A DNA stretch of 33,348 nt from Lachnospiraceae bacterium (GTDB lineage: Bacteria > Bacillota > Clostridia > Lachnospirales > Lachnospiraceae). How positions within the stretch are numbered: position 1 is the first letter of the stretch; each line of letters begins with the position of its first letter. The stretch is from contig JAAUZK010000021.1 in the NCBI GenBank assembly GCA_014804655.1, forward strand, positions 1 through 33,348. Reading direction: 5' to 3'. The notes beneath the pieces were generated by a model. The model was not told where the DNA came from. It did not search any database and worked only from the letters and a program-made list of their open reading frames with translations. Shown one piece after another: positions 7,257 through 15,581 of this stretch. The translations under genes were made by a program, and so were the position numbers.

Positions 7257-8750
7257 CTATGAGACAATTCCCAGAAAACGCTTTACAGCCGCTTTCATTT
7301 CTGTCTTGTCACACACGTTGTCATGAATCACCGGTGCGTTTCTGATCTCCTCAATTGCACGCGGCACATCTATATTACCAATCTTACTAAGCTCGTCCGC
7401 CAGTTCAAAATCAGACATCGCATCATATTTACCGTCAATCGCGTTCATAACATTTCTTGTAAACTTAAACGGGCTCGCCGTGGCGACAATCACCGTCTTT
7501 GTCTCATCTTCTGTGTCCGTCACATATTTCTGATACACCGCGCTTGCCACTGCCGTATGGGGATCCAGCACATAACCGGTATTCTCATACATGTCCCGTA
7601 TCCTTCCCGCAGTCTCTTCCTCATCGGCATAACCGCCGTAGAAATCTGCAAGCTGCGCTCTCATCTGTTCGGAAATCTCATAACGGCCTGTCGCAGTAAG
7701 CGCCGCCATAAGCTCCGCATTCTTTGCCGTATCATTTCCGGCGATCCGATAGATCAAACGCTCCAGATTACTGGAAATCAGAATATCCATCGAAGGTGAA
7801 CTGGTTAATACGAACTCTCTGTTACGGTCGTATTTACCTGTCACGAAGAAATCATACAATACTTTATTCTCATTGGAAGCACAAATCAGCTTGCCGATCG
7901 GTATCCCCATATTCTTGGCATAAAATGCAGCCAGAATATTGCCGAAGTTACCTGTAGGCACCACCACGTTGATCTTCTCACCGTCCGCGATCTTACCTTC
8001 CTCCAACAACTTCGCATAGACATATACATAATAGACTACCTGCGGTACGAGCCGTCCGATATTGATGGAATTAGCAGAAGAAAACTGCATTCCGGCCGCC
8101 GCCATCTCCTGTTCCAACTCCCGGTCATTAAAGAGCGTCTTCACGCCTGTCTGTGTATCATCAAAATTACCGTGAACTCCAACCACAAAAGTATTATCTT
8201 CCTTCTGGGTCACCATCTGCTTCTCCTGGATGGGGCTCACACCGTTCTTAGGATAAAATACGATGATCTTCGTCCCTTCCACACCGGCGAAACCTGCCAG
8301 TGCCGCCTTGCCGGTATCACCCGACGTCGCTGTCAAAATTACAATTTCTTTCTCTACATGATTCTTCTTGGCAGCGGTGATCATTAAATGCGGCAGGATC
8401 GATAACGCCATATCCTTAAAAGCAATCGTGGCGCCATGGAAAAGCTCCAGATAATATGTACCCTCCGCCTGTGTAATCGGTGCGATCACATCCGTGTCAA
8501 ACTTGGAATCATATGCGCGGCTGATACAACCCTTCAACTCATCTTCCGTAAAGTCCGTCAAAAAAAGCTTCATCACTTCATAAGCAATATCCTGATAAGA
8601 TTTCCCGGCCAACTCATGTACGGGACACGCAAGCTCCGGAATATGATCCGGCACAAATAAGCCACCATCCTCCGATAACCCTTTCAAGATCGCCTGAGAA
8701 GCCGTAACTTTGTTCTCAGCGTTTCTCGTACTACTGTATAATACTTCCAT
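7257..8750 (-). CDS. thrC: Threonine synthase
   Basis: PLP enzyme converting O-phosphohomoserine to threonine, the last step of threonine synthesis. Lys112 in HGATIAFKDMAL forms the Schiff base, and SGDTGK at 143-148 binds the cofactor phosphate. At 497 residues it belongs to the long, yeast/E. coli-like group with an N-terminal extension, beginning near YSSTRN. The ribosome site is weak, and a hairpin plus a repeated GCATGGT segment lies in the leader. It heads an operon with a receiver protein and a membrane protein. Homoserine dehydrogenase and kinase genes are not adjacent. Confidence 0.95.
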   Translation of the reverse strand: MEVLYSSTRNAENKVTASQAILKGLSEDGGLFVPDHIPELACPVHELAGKSYQDIAYEVMKLFLTDFTEDELKGCISRAYDSKFDTDVIAPITQAEGTYYLELFHGATIAFKDMALSILPHLMITAAKKNHVEKEIVILTATSGDTGKAALAGFAGVEGTKIIVFYPKNGVSPIQEKQMVTQKEDNTFVVGVHGNFDDTQTGVKTLFNDRELEQEMAAAGMQFSSANSINIGRLVPQVVYYVYVYAKLLEEGKIADGEKINVVVPTGNFGNILAAFYAKNMGIPIGKLICASNENKVLYDFFVTGKYDRNREFVLTSSPSMDILISSNLERLIYRIAGNDTAKNAELMAALTATGRYEISEQMRAQLADFYGGYADEEETAGRIRDMYENTGYVLDPHTAVASAVYQKYVTDTEDETKTVIVATASPFKFTRNVMNAIDGKYDAMSDFELADELSKIGNIDVPRAIEEIRNAPVIHDNVCDKTEMKAAVKRFLGIVS

Positions 8751-8782
8751 TTTATCCGACCATGCCTTTCATCAATCTCCGA

Positions 8783-8805
8783 CACCATGCAGCAAGTGCA
8801 TGGTG
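8783..8805 (-). promoter_or_regulatory. thrC leader hairpin
   Basis: CACCATGC (8783-8790) and GCATGGTG (8798-8805) form a perfect 8-base stem with a 7-base loop in the 5' leader. A second GCATGGT occurs at 8758-8764, just before the thrC start, so the 5' part of the structure could pair with either copy. This may modulate translation. Confidence 0.45.
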
Positions 8806-8835
8806 CCTTCTGAACAGTAACATTTATTCTGCCCC

Positions 8836-8864
8836 ATTGTATCACACAATCTCCCACTGCGCAA
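8836..8864 (-). promoter_or_regulatory. thrC promoter
   Basis: Minus-strand TTGCGC (8859-8864) and TACAAT (8836-8841) are 17 bases apart. The predicted start near 8829 gives a leader of about 80 bases. It lies just behind the stop codon of the upstream hydrolase gene. Confidence 0.65.
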
Positions 8865-8902
8865 CGTTACAAATTTTCATTGTCCGGGTACAGCTCAATT
8901 TG

Positions 8903-9523
8903 TTACTGGAAAAATTCATGGCTTCCGTAGGTAAACAACCTTGTCAGTTTCCTGTCAAACCACTGTAATTTCTCGGAATCCGCCTTCTCTCTGGCGCAGA
9001 AATACAACGCCCCCTGCGAGATATCCTCACCGTACAGAGCCCGCTCCACCGCTTTCTTTGTATCTGCGCTTACCTTAACACTCTGGTATCTGCCGTCAAC
9101 CGTGGGTGAAAACTGTGCTACTCCCTGTTCTCTCTGCATCACTACATCCCACACTGTATCCGGAAAATTCTCATTGTTGACCCTGTTCAGAACAACATTG
9201 GCGACCAGAAGTTTGCCGTCCTGATCCTCTCCGCCTGCCTCCGCTTCCACGATCCGCATAAGTGCTTCCTGATCCTTGTCCGACAATTGATACTTCACAG
9301 TCTGTTCCAATACTTCATAATCCACAACCCGCTGACCGGATGACACGTTGGATATCATTTCCATAAAACTGCGCTTATCCTCCGCCATGCTCTCATTCAG
9401 ATATTCTATTCGAAAAGCAGGCTTGGCCGCAATCCGGTTAATCTTGAGTTCTCTGGCACACACGCAGGAAGATAATAACGCCATGCCCGCCAGCATAAAC
9501 CCCGTGATATATTTCCTGTACAT
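8903..9523 (-). CDS. SleB-family cell wall hydrolase, probable lipoprotein
   Basis: Residues about 82-205 match the Hydrolase_2 (SleB) catalytic domain of cortex-lytic and related peptidoglycan hydrolases. The catalytic Glu lies in the segment VEAEAGGE (92-99), followed by VANVVLNRV and FPDTVWDVV, a very characteristic order. The N-terminus is a hydrophobic signal ending in LSSC (17-20), a plausible lipobox, so the enzyme is probably exported and membrane-anchored. Residues 23-80 form a polar linker. CGGAGG precedes the ATG. It has 206 residues and no LysM or PG_binding domain, unlike B. subtilis SleB, so a vegetative or sporulation role cannot be decided. No ypeB neighbour is seen. Confidence 0.88.
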   Translation of the reverse strand: MYRKYITGFMLAGMALLSSCVCARELKINRIAAKPAFRIEYLNESMAEDKRSFMEMISNVSSGQRVVDYEVLEQTVKYQLSDKDQEALMRIVEAEAGGEDQDGKLLVANVVLNRVNNENFPDTVWDVVMQREQGVAQFSPTVDGRYQSVKVSADTKKAVERALYGEDISQGALYFCAREKADSEKLQWFDRKLTRLFTYGSHEFFQ

Positions 9524-9631
9524 TTTTCCTCCGATTTCCTATAAGGTATTCCGACATCCGCCCTACGGCGCGTTACCAATTTGATTCCATGTTTATATTC
9601 TATACAGGAAAAAGGAAAAATATTTCTGAAT

Positions 9632-9659
9632 TTGTTTTTTTTCTCAAAAATGGTACAAT
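9632..9659 (+). promoter_or_regulatory. Likely promoter of the AP2-domain gene
   Basis: TTGTTT (9632-9637) and TACAAT (9654-9659) are 16 bases apart, 21 bases before the ATG, with an AAGGAGGG ribosome site between. Confidence 0.5.
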
Positions 9660-9680
9660 CATTAAAAAAGGAGGGCTCAT

Positions 9681-10478
9681 ATGGAAAAGCAGTTACCCGG
9701 CGTATATACGGCTAAACGCAAGGACCAGACCGTCTACTATCGCGCCTCATTAACTTATCGCAATAAGCATATCAGTCTGGGAAGCTATGACTGCACCGCA
9801 GACGCACATCAGGCATATGTACTCGCCGGCTCCCTGCTAAATGACACTTCCGTCACGCTCAGTCACTATCAGCCGGACTCCCCTCTTTCTTTTCCGAAAT
9901 GGGTAAGTCTGCTTAATTATCGTGACAACGGCATTTATTTTGCCACCCCGATCTATATTCGACCCAAATTTTTCTATTATTATTTCTCACTCTCGGAATT
10001 TTTTATCTTTGATCTGGAAGATTTGTTCTACTACTCTACCCGCCGGATCTCCCGCCGGGGCGGCCACTACTTCGTGGCGGATTACGGCATGCAAATCAAT
10101 ATCATGAGTCGCTACGGTATTAAGAATTATGCCGTGGAGGGCAGAGATTACCGTTTCCGCAACGGAAACAACCAGGATATGCGCTATGAAAACGTGGAGA
10201 TCATCAATCGGTATAACGGTGTAAATGCCGTATCGATTGACGGTAAGACCCGATATCAGGTAAAAATACACGTAAAGGGCAATATAACCGTAGGCACCTA
10301 CGACTCTGAGACGGAAGCGGCGATCGCCTATAACAAAGCAGCAGACCTGCTCAAAAAAGCCGGCGTAGACAAGGCCTACACCCCCAATTACATGGAAGGG
10401 ATGTCGCCTGCCGCCTACGCCGACTTATATGCTTCAATTAAGATATCTGCAGGGATCAGACACTATCGCTGTGAATAA
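9681..10478 (+). CDS. AP2-domain protein with degenerate HNH-like centre
   Basis: 265 residues. An AP2-like fold is suggested at about 6-55 (GVYTAKRKDQTVYYRASL, then LGSYDCTADAHQAYVLA) and more clearly at 178-240 (YNGVNAVSIDGKTRYQVKI, then VGTYDSETEAAIAYNKAA). The centre, about 140-178, resembles the end of an HNH homing endonuclease: FRNGNNQDMRYENVEIIN copies the usual DHINGNPLDNRxENLR pattern, but the histidines expected of an active HNH site are missing. Phage HNH-AP2 nucleases share this order, so this is probably a domesticated, DNA-binding but non-cleaving descendant. It has a good promoter and AAGGAGGG. Its 3' end overlaps the convergent GH25 gene by 16 bases. Confidence 0.75.
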   Translation: MEKQLPGVYTAKRKDQTVYYRASLTYRNKHISLGSYDCTADAHQAYVLAGSLLNDTSVTLSHYQPDSPLSFPKWVSLLNYRDNGIYFATPIYIRPKFFYYYFSLSEFFIFDLEDLFYYSTRRISRRGGHYFVADYGMQINIMSRYGIKNYAVEGRDYRFRNGNNQDMRYENVEIINRYNGVNAVSIDGKTRYQVKIHVKGNITVGTYDSETEAAIAYNKAADLLKKAGVDKAYTPNYMEGMSPAAYADLYASIKISAGIRHYRCE

Positions 10479-11635
10479 CCGATAAAGCAGATGTTAAGAT
10501 TCGCGTCTCCCGCTATGCCGTTGACCACACCTTTCGTAGAATACTGCCACATCGCATACTGATACGGATAATCCGGTATGTCTTCTTCCTGTGCAAGCCA
10601 CACGTCATAGTCCTGCAGTTTCGCAAGGTCGATTTCCTTGATCAGCCATTCCTTATCTCCGTAGAACATCGGCACATAGCCTGCCGCTTTCACGCCTTCC
10701 AGAAAAGATACAGCCACAGAAGTGCGGTCTTCTCTGCTCAACCCGTCTATTCTCGCCTCATCATTGCTCACAAACTCCATGTCAAACGCTACCGGATATT
10801 TGACATTTCCTTTGTAGGGATCCAGATTTTGAACCACGAAATTTGCTTCCTGTATTGCTTCATCCTGATTAATCGCCTGAGAATAAAAGTAAACGCCGAT
10901 ATCCAGTCCCGCCGCAATAGCGCCCTCTATATTTGCCTTAAAGTTCTCGTCCAGAGTGATCTGACCGGTGCTGTATCCTCGTCCGCCCAGACGAATCATC
11001 ACGTAATCGACGCCTGCCGCTTTGAGTCCCGCAAAATTAACGCTTCCGGTCTGTTTGGAGATATCCACACCCACATAGGAGAGTTTCCTTCCGTTCTCCA
11101 TATATCGCTTCAATCCGGCCTTCTCTTCCATCTGTGTAAAATCATAAGTGTTCTTTGTCAGATACGGGCTGATCAGCACCCACTCCTCTTTACCGTCCGG
11201 TGTTGTAACTAAGGTGTGCTTCCCGTCCGTGGAAGGGTCGTTTAGCACCTCCTGTTCCTTCTGCTGCTGTTCCTGCCGTTCTTTCTCCGCTTTATCTGCA
11301 AAGGTGGATTTCACCGGCTTACTCGATTCTGTCGGTTTCTCAGGCCCAGTCTCTTCTTCGTCTACCGGATACATATCCCAGAAGTCAAGATCCTCCGCCC
11401 GCAGCTTGCGGCCCGCCGCCTCCGTCTGCGCGGATTCCTCTGTTGCAGCTTCTTGTGCCGCGGCTTCCTCCTGACGCTGCTGCATTTCTTTGATATAATC
11501 GCTTCCGCTTCTCTGCTTATCGTTGCTCTTAAACAACGAAACCAATAAGATCAGCACGAACGCAGTCACACCGATTGCCATATAGAATACGGATGGTCCG
11601 GAACCTCCGGATTCTTCTTCACCGGGTAATCTCAT
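10463..11635 (-). CDS. Membrane-anchored GH25 muramidase
   Basis: A 390-residue single-pass protein: a short cytoplasmic N-terminus, one membrane helix at about 15-36, a long charged linker rich in Glu, Gln and Ala at about 40-170, then a glycoside hydrolase family 25 (lysozyme) domain from about 186 to the end. The catalytic barrel shows GVDISKQTG at its first strand, YVMIRLGGRGYSTG, DIGVYFYSQA and the acidic pair in AFDMEF, with W-Q-Y-S near the end (MWQYSTKG). It is expected to cleave the MurNAc-GlcNAc backbone outside the cell. AAGGGATAAAAT precedes the ATG. A promoter lies about 100 bases upstream. There is no terminator between it and the AP2 gene. Confidence 0.9.
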   Translation of the reverse strand: MRLPGEEESGGSGPSVFYMAIGVTAFVLILLVSLFKSNDKQRSGSDYIKEMQQRQEEAAAQEAATEESAQTEAAGRKLRAEDLDFWDMYPVDEEETGPEKPTESSKPVKSTFADKAEKERQEQQQKEQEVLNDPSTDGKHTLVTTPDGKEEWVLISPYLTKNTYDFTQMEEKAGLKRYMENGRKLSYVGVDISKQTGSVNFAGLKAAGVDYVMIRLGGRGYSTGQITLDENFKANIEGAIAAGLDIGVYFYSQAINQDEAIQEANFVVQNLDPYKGNVKYPVAFDMEFVSNDEARIDGLSREDRTSVAVSFLEGVKAAGYVPMFYGDKEWLIKEIDLAKLQDYDVWLAQEEDIPDYPYQYAMWQYSTKGVVNGIAGDANLNICFIGYSQR

Positions 11636-11737
11636 ATTTTATCCCTTCCTACGCAGGACATGCTTGATGTCCGTATATCGTTATCATTATCTATTTTGTG
11701 CAGACTGTTGCCGCACTAACCCTTATATACTTTATTT

Positions 11738-11766
11738 ATGTTATCATGTTATGGGCAATTTGACAA
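11738..11766 (-). promoter_or_regulatory. Promoter of the GH25 gene
   Basis: Minus-strand TTGTCA (11761-11766) and TAACAT (11738-11743) are 17 bases apart. The start near 11731 leaves a leader of about 95 bases. The spacer holds the direct repeat ATGTTAT twice. Confidence 0.55.
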
Positions 11767-11833
11767 ATTGAAAAATGTTCCGGTTGCGGATATACTATGA
11801 ATAAGAGAATGTGACAATATTTCTAATACGGAC

Positions 11834-11970
11834 GCGCATATGGAAGTTAATATCTACGGAGCCGCGCTTTCGCTCCGTAAAAAGCGTAGCAGACGCTAAG
11901 CTCGTGAGAAACCTCGCTAAGCGCTGACGCTTTTTAAGGGGCTCCTTAAGAAATTAACTTCCATATGCGC
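11834..11970. mobile_element. MITE-like 137-base hairpin element
   Basis: Perfect 18-base terminal inverted repeats (11834-11851 and 11953-11970, beginning GCGCATATGG at each end) enclose nested pairs GGAGCC/GGCTCC (11858-11863, 11940-11945) and AAAAAGCGT/ACGCTTTTT (11879-11887, 11927-11935), so the whole element folds on itself. It contains no open frame of any size. It fills the 411-base divergent spacer between the GH25 and apbE genes. A direct target duplication was not evident. Instead AATAC and GTATT flank it as a further inverted pair. It could be a non-autonomous transposable element or a structured RNA. Confidence 0.65.
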
Positions 11971-12046
11971 TGGGTATTGGATATGGTTGAACAATAACTA
12001 AAACATAGTTTAATTTTACCGGACCAACAGGAGGGAACTCAGAAAC

Positions 12047-13072
12047 ATGAATCCAAAACAGAATAGATCTCGTTTTATATGGATCAAAATATCTGCCATA
12101 TTATCCGCTATCCTGCTATCCGGCTGTGCACGTACATCTGAGCCTGTCTCTAAGACCGGCTTCTACCTTGATACCGTGGTCACGATCACGCTCTACGATA
12201 CTGGAAGCCGCACCTCCTATGATTCTTGTATACAAAATATTGAGGCATGTTTTTCTTTGATTGGGGAATATGAGCACATGTTCAGCGCCACACTGGAGGA
12301 TTCCGATATTTGGAGCATCAATCACAGCGGCGGTAAGTCTGTCACGGTCTCTGATGACACTGTCAGTCTGCTTCAAGCTGCCCTTTCTTATTCGGAATTA
12401 ACTGACGGCAGAGTGGATCTCACCGTTCTGCCCTTAAGCGAATTGTGGGATTTCGGTTCCGAGGGCAACTCCCATGTGCCGGATGAAGCTGCCATTCTGG
12501 AAGCGCTGGCACATATTGACTATCATGCCGTGAGAATTGAAGGTAATGTGGTTACTCTCACGGACTCTCATGCCGCCATTGATCTTGGTTTCATCGCCAA
12601 GGGTTATATCGCCGACCGTCTAAAAGACTATCTGCTCTCACAGGGTGTGGAAAGCGCATGTATCAGTCTGGGCGGAAATCTGATCACCATCGGCAAAAAA
12701 CCAGACGGACAGCCCTATCGCATCGGCATACAGAAACCCTTTGCCGCCGGGGGAGAAACCATTACTGCTATCAATGTGACCGATTCGTCCGTTGTTTCCT
12801 CCGGTATCTATGAACGCTATTTCTATGAGGATGATATTTTGTATCACCATCTCTTAGATACGCAAACCGGCTATCCTGCGGATAACAATATAGCAGGTGT
12901 GACCATTCTGGCACCCACCTCTACAGAAGCGGATGCCCTGTCTACCACCTGCTATTTTCTCGGTCTTGATGAAGGAATGAAACTAATTGAATCTCTGGAA
13001 GATACGGAAGCGCTCTTTATCACTATAGATGGTGCACCTCACCCATCAAGCGGTTTCCCACAATCAGCCTGA
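12047..13072 (+). CDS. apbE: FAD:protein FMN transferase (ApbE), lipoprotein
   Basis: Transfers FMN from FAD to a threonine of target proteins outside the cytoplasmic face, chiefly RnfG/RnfD and NqrB/NqrC. A signal peptide ends in the lipobox LSGC (24-27). The ApbE core shows YLDTVVTITLYD, the segment DGRVDLTVLPLSELWDF, IDLGFIAKGYIADRL, the glycine-rich ISLGGNLITIG, and the metal site near TSTEADALSTTCYFLG. It has 341 residues, normal length. AGGAGGG lies 12 bases before the ATG, a little far. The rnf operon that supplies its likely substrates starts about 6 kb away in the same window. Its own promoter is not obvious. Confidence 0.93.
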   Translation: MNPKQNRSRFIWIKISAILSAILLSGCARTSEPVSKTGFYLDTVVTITLYDTGSRTSYDSCIQNIEACFSLIGEYEHMFSATLEDSDIWSINHSGGKSVTVSDDTVSLLQAALSYSELTDGRVDLTVLPLSELWDFGSEGNSHVPDEAAILEALAHIDYHAVRIEGNVVTLTDSHAAIDLGFIAKGYIADRLKDYLLSQGVESACISLGGNLITIGKKPDGQPYRIGIQKPFAAGGETITAINVTDSSVVSSGIYERYFYEDDILYHHLLDTQTGYPADNNIAGVTILAPTSTEADALSTTCYFLGLDEGMKLIESLEDTEALFITIDGAPHPSSGFPQSA

Positions 13073-13150
13073 ATATATTCCCAGTCATTATCCTTTTATT
13101 CTGTCTAATTCTGTCAGACTGACTCCTAAACTTGATAACGTTACTTTAAG

Positions 13151-13197
13151 TTCAATGTATCTTTTATACATTGAATCGTAAGTATCCGGTGATACTT
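13151..13197. terminator. Two tandem hairpins between convergent genes
   Basis: TTCAATGTAT/ATACATTGAA (13151-13160, 13166-13175) with a 5-base loop is followed by AAGTATC/GATACTT (13180-13186, 13191-13197) with loop CGGT. They lie between the ends of apbE and the aldo/keto reductase gene and probably stop transcription from both sides, although T-runs are short. The rest of the 134-base spacer shows nothing. Confidence 0.55.
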
Positions 13198-13206
13198 CTT
13201 TAATCC

Positions 13207-14232
13207 CTAGACCTGCACTTCTCCCGCCAGAACTTTCTTATAATCCTCCAGATTCTTCTGTAACAGAGTCGGCGTATCTAAGCCGTAAGGGCATTTACCC
13301 TTACACTGATTACAATGAATGCACTTCTCGATCTTCATCATGTTTTCCTTCCACTCTGCGCCTAAATATCCCGCGTAAGGAGCACGTCTCAAAAGAAGCG
13401 ACATCCTCGCACAGTTGTTGATCTCGATTCCTGCCGGACATGGCATGCAGTAGCCGCATCCCCTACAGAAGTCCCCTAAAAGTTCCTCTCTGTCATGCCG
13501 GATCACCTCTGCAAGTTCTTCCGTCATCGTGGGAGGATTCTCAATGTAAGACAGGAATTCATCCAACTCCGCCTCTCTCTGTACACCCCATATAGGAAGC
13601 ACATTATCATACTGCGCCAGGTAAGCATATGCTGCCGCCGAATTGTTGATCAGTCCGCCTGATAATGCCTTCATGGCGATAAATCCCATGTCTGCTTTTT
13701 TACATTTATCAACCAGCTCGATGTCCTTCTCCGTTGCCAGATAACAGAAGGGAAACTGCAGCGTCTCATACAATCCGCTGTCGATCGCCTCATGGGCAAC
13801 TGTCAGACGATGATTCGTGATACCGATATGCCGTATCTTCCCCTGTTCTTTCGCCTTAAGCGCCGCATCATACAAGCCGCTCTCATCTCCCGGTTTCGGA
13901 CAGAACGCCGGATTATGGAACTGGTATAAGTCAATATAGTCTGTTTTAAGATTGTTAAGACTGGTCTCTAAATCCTGCCAAAAGCCCTCCGCATTCTGCG
14001 CTCCGGTCTTGGTAGCGATAAATACCTTCTCGCGCATCCCATCAAAGGCAAGACCAACCTTATGCTCGCTGTCCGTATACCACCTTGCCGTGTCAAAGAA
14101 GGTAATACCGTTCTCATACGCTTTCTTGAGAAGCTGCACTGCAGCCTCATCTGAAATTCTCTGAATCGGCAGCGCACCGAAAGCGTTTTTGTTCGTTTCG
14201 ATCCCTGTTTTTCCAAGTCTGACTGTCTCCAT
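13207..14232 (-). CDS. Aldo/keto reductase with C-terminal 4Fe-4S domain
   Basis: 341 residues. Residues 1-270 form the AKR barrel with the catalytic tetrad Asp47 and Tyr52 (FDTARWY), Lys75 (ATKTG) and His106 (FHNP). After the barrel come two cysteine clusters, CRGCGYCMPCP and CIHCNQCKGKCP, which should bind one or two 4Fe-4S clusters. This fused type is common in anaerobes and is usually of unknown substrate. GGAAGG lies 9 bases before the ATG at 14232, whereas an in-frame ATG 33 bases upstream has no site, so the later start is chosen. It follows the TerY-type operon by 104 bases and could be read from it, but a palindromic repeat separates them. Confidence 0.9.
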   Translation of the reverse strand: METVRLGKTGIETNKNAFGALPIQRISDEAAVQLLKKAYENGITFFDTARWYTDSEHKVGLAFDGMREKVFIATKTGAQNAEGFWQDLETSLNNLKTDYIDLYQFHNPAFCPKPGDESGLYDAALKAKEQGKIRHIGITNHRLTVAHEAIDSGLYETLQFPFCYLATEKDIELVDKCKKADMGFIAMKALSGGLINNSAAAYAYLAQYDNVLPIWGVQREAELDEFLSYIENPPTMTEELAEVIRHDREELLGDFCRGCGYCMPCPAGIEINNCARMSLLLRRAPYAGYLGAEWKENMMKIEKCIHCNQCKGKCPYGLDTPTLLQKNLEDYKKVLAGEVQV

Positions 14233-14274
14233 ACATTTATCCCTTCCTATCTCTATCTGTTCCATTCATTCCTT

Positions 14275-14334
14275 TTCGAGTTTGCGGAGATGCGCAGCAT
14301 CTCATAAGCAATATCTCGCAACCCCGCGAAGCTC
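14275..14334. repeat. Palindromic intergenic repeat, copy 1
   Basis: Starts TTCGAGTTTGCGGAG and ends CGCGAAGCTC, so its ends pair imperfectly (GAGTTTGCGG with CCGCGAAGCTC). Inside is a perfect hairpin GAGATGC/GCATCTC (14287-14293, 14297-14303), then ATCTCGCAA. It shares the TTCGAGTTYGCG start and the ATCTCGCAA segment with the copy at 18850. Confidence 0.5.
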
Positions 14335-14336
14335 AA

Positions 14337-14696
14337 TTAAATATCGCCGCCCGATCCAAAACCGGAACCGTCATATCTGCCAAGCGTCCCGGTCAGCCCG
14401 CACCAGTTACATGTAAACTTGGCAGCACCTCCATTATGACAGCTCAATTTACCGCAGTTGCAGACGACAAAATCCATTGTTTTGCAATAAGGACATCCCG
14501 GATAACCATTATCCGGCACAAGATTCCCCACAATCTTCGTCTTATCATAGTTTTCCCGCTTTGCGGATGATTCTTTTACCGGAAAAGCCCATGTGTATTT
14601 CCAGCTGTCGCCCATCTTCTCAAAGCGCACACCATATGTTCTTCCGCCCTCTTTGCACTTACACAGTGCGATCCGGGCTTCCATTTTTTCAACCAA
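14337..14696 (-). CDS. TerY-C-like zinc-binding protein
   Basis: 119 residues with many cysteines: CKC near the start, then CPYC, CNCGKLSCHNGG and CNWCGLTG in the last 60 residues, ending in a glycine-rich tail (SGFGSGGDI). The CxCGxxxC and CxWC arrangement resembles the metal-binding domain (TerY-C) normally fused to TerY-type vWA proteins, but here it is a separate gene. The start is a TTG at 14694-14696, 6 bases after GGGAGG. The next ATG is four codons later, and the longer upstream frame lacks any site. It is the last of the five-gene kinase-LRR-vWA-PP2C set, 37 bases after the phosphatase gene. The role is probably scaffold or substrate recognition, which is inference. Confidence 0.7.
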   Translation of the reverse strand: MVEKMEARIALCKCKEGGRTYGVRFEKMGDSWKYTWAFPVKESSAKRENYDKTKIVGNLVPDNGYPGCPYCKTMDFVVCNCGKLSCHNGGAAKFTCNWCGLTGTLGRYDGSGFGSGGDI

Positions 14697-14733
14697 GGCA
14701 ATCCTCCCTTTCAAAGTTCGACACCGGCAGTAA

Positions 14734-15567
14734 TCACTCACAATTCCGATCATCGTAATAGGCAAAAAGAGCCGTAATATCATCACCGCACCCTAATTCG
14801 CTTGTTTCACTCAGCCATATTTTCAGGTGATCGGATACTTCCTTTGCTCCATGCTCGTTAAGCAATGTATAGTAATCGTTGCAAGTCTTTTTAAATTCAT
14901 CGTCATTTTTGAAGCTGTTTGCCAATCCGTCCGAGGAAAGCATATACATAACAGACTGCCGCTCATCTTCTTCCTGTTTTTTTGTAAAAGTAATGGCTTT
15001 CTTCCAAGACTCCGCCTTGCTGAGCGAATGTGTTTCCGTCCCCAGAATCTTATCCGCCTCAATAATATTCTGTACACCCGTCTCCGACACCTTTACAATA
15101 TCTCCGTCACCAAGCTGGAAAGCAAAAAGAAATTCTTTCGTAATAACGAGACCCAGAAGTGTGCTCCCATACATCTTGTAGATTGCTTCTTTGTCTTTAT
15201 TACCTTCCGCATCCGAAAGCGCTTCCCGCTTGCAGTTGGCGTGAATCTTCAATATTCTGCGTTTCCATTCGGCATCGATCGCCTGCGCCACCTTCGTATC
15301 GCCTTCCCGTTTCAGGAATGTCAAAAGCAGCTCCGGCTGTCCATCGTAAGTTTCCAAATAGTCTCCCAGAATTTTGCAAAATACATTCACTGCCACATAG
15401 GAACCGGTCTTACTGTACGGGCAGGAATCGCTTCCGTGTCCGTCAGCCACCGCTAATATAACCGTGTTTTCATCCTTTTCCAGCTTTTTCAGGCTGTCTT
15501 GACATTCTCTGCCGTTTCTGATATGGGATGCGCCCTGCACAGATTCACCGAATACACTTCGTATCAT
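14734..15567 (-). CDS. PP2C-type serine/threonine phosphatase
   Basis: A 277-residue metal-dependent phosphatase. Motifs in order: GASHIRNGRECQDS (12-25), VADGHGSDS (40-48, metal-binding Asp42 and the DGHG turn), YGSTLLGLVI, FQLGDGDIV, LSSDGLANSF and, near the end, GCGDDITALFAYY with the metal-binding Asp pair. It most likely dephosphorylates targets of the kinase encoded in the same operon. The ATG at 15567 has AAAGGA 8 bases before it. A TTG seven codons upstream is a weaker choice. It begins 14 bases after the vWA stop codon. No membrane segment is present, so it is cytoplasmic. Confidence 0.9.
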   Translation of the reverse strand: MIRSVFGESVQGASHIRNGRECQDSLKKLEKDENTVILAVADGHGSDSCPYSKTGSYVAVNVFCKILGDYLETYDGQPELLLTFLKREGDTKVAQAIDAEWKRRILKIHANCKREALSDAEGNKDKEAIYKMYGSTLLGLVITKEFLFAFQLGDGDIVKVSETGVQNIIEADKILGTETHSLSKAESWKKAITFTKKQEEDERQSVMYMLSSDGLANSFKNDDEFKKTCNDYYTLLNEHGAKEVSDHLKIWLSETSELGCGDDITALFAYYDDRNCE

Positions 15568-15581
15568 ATGCAACGTCCTTT

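Noticed and set aside
8751..8829. T-box riboswitch before thrC
   Set aside because: The leader is only about 80 bases and lacks a recognisable T-box sequence or terminator.
14827..15456. 209-residue plus-strand frame opposite the PP2C gene
   Set aside because: Antisense shadow of a gene with clear family motifs.
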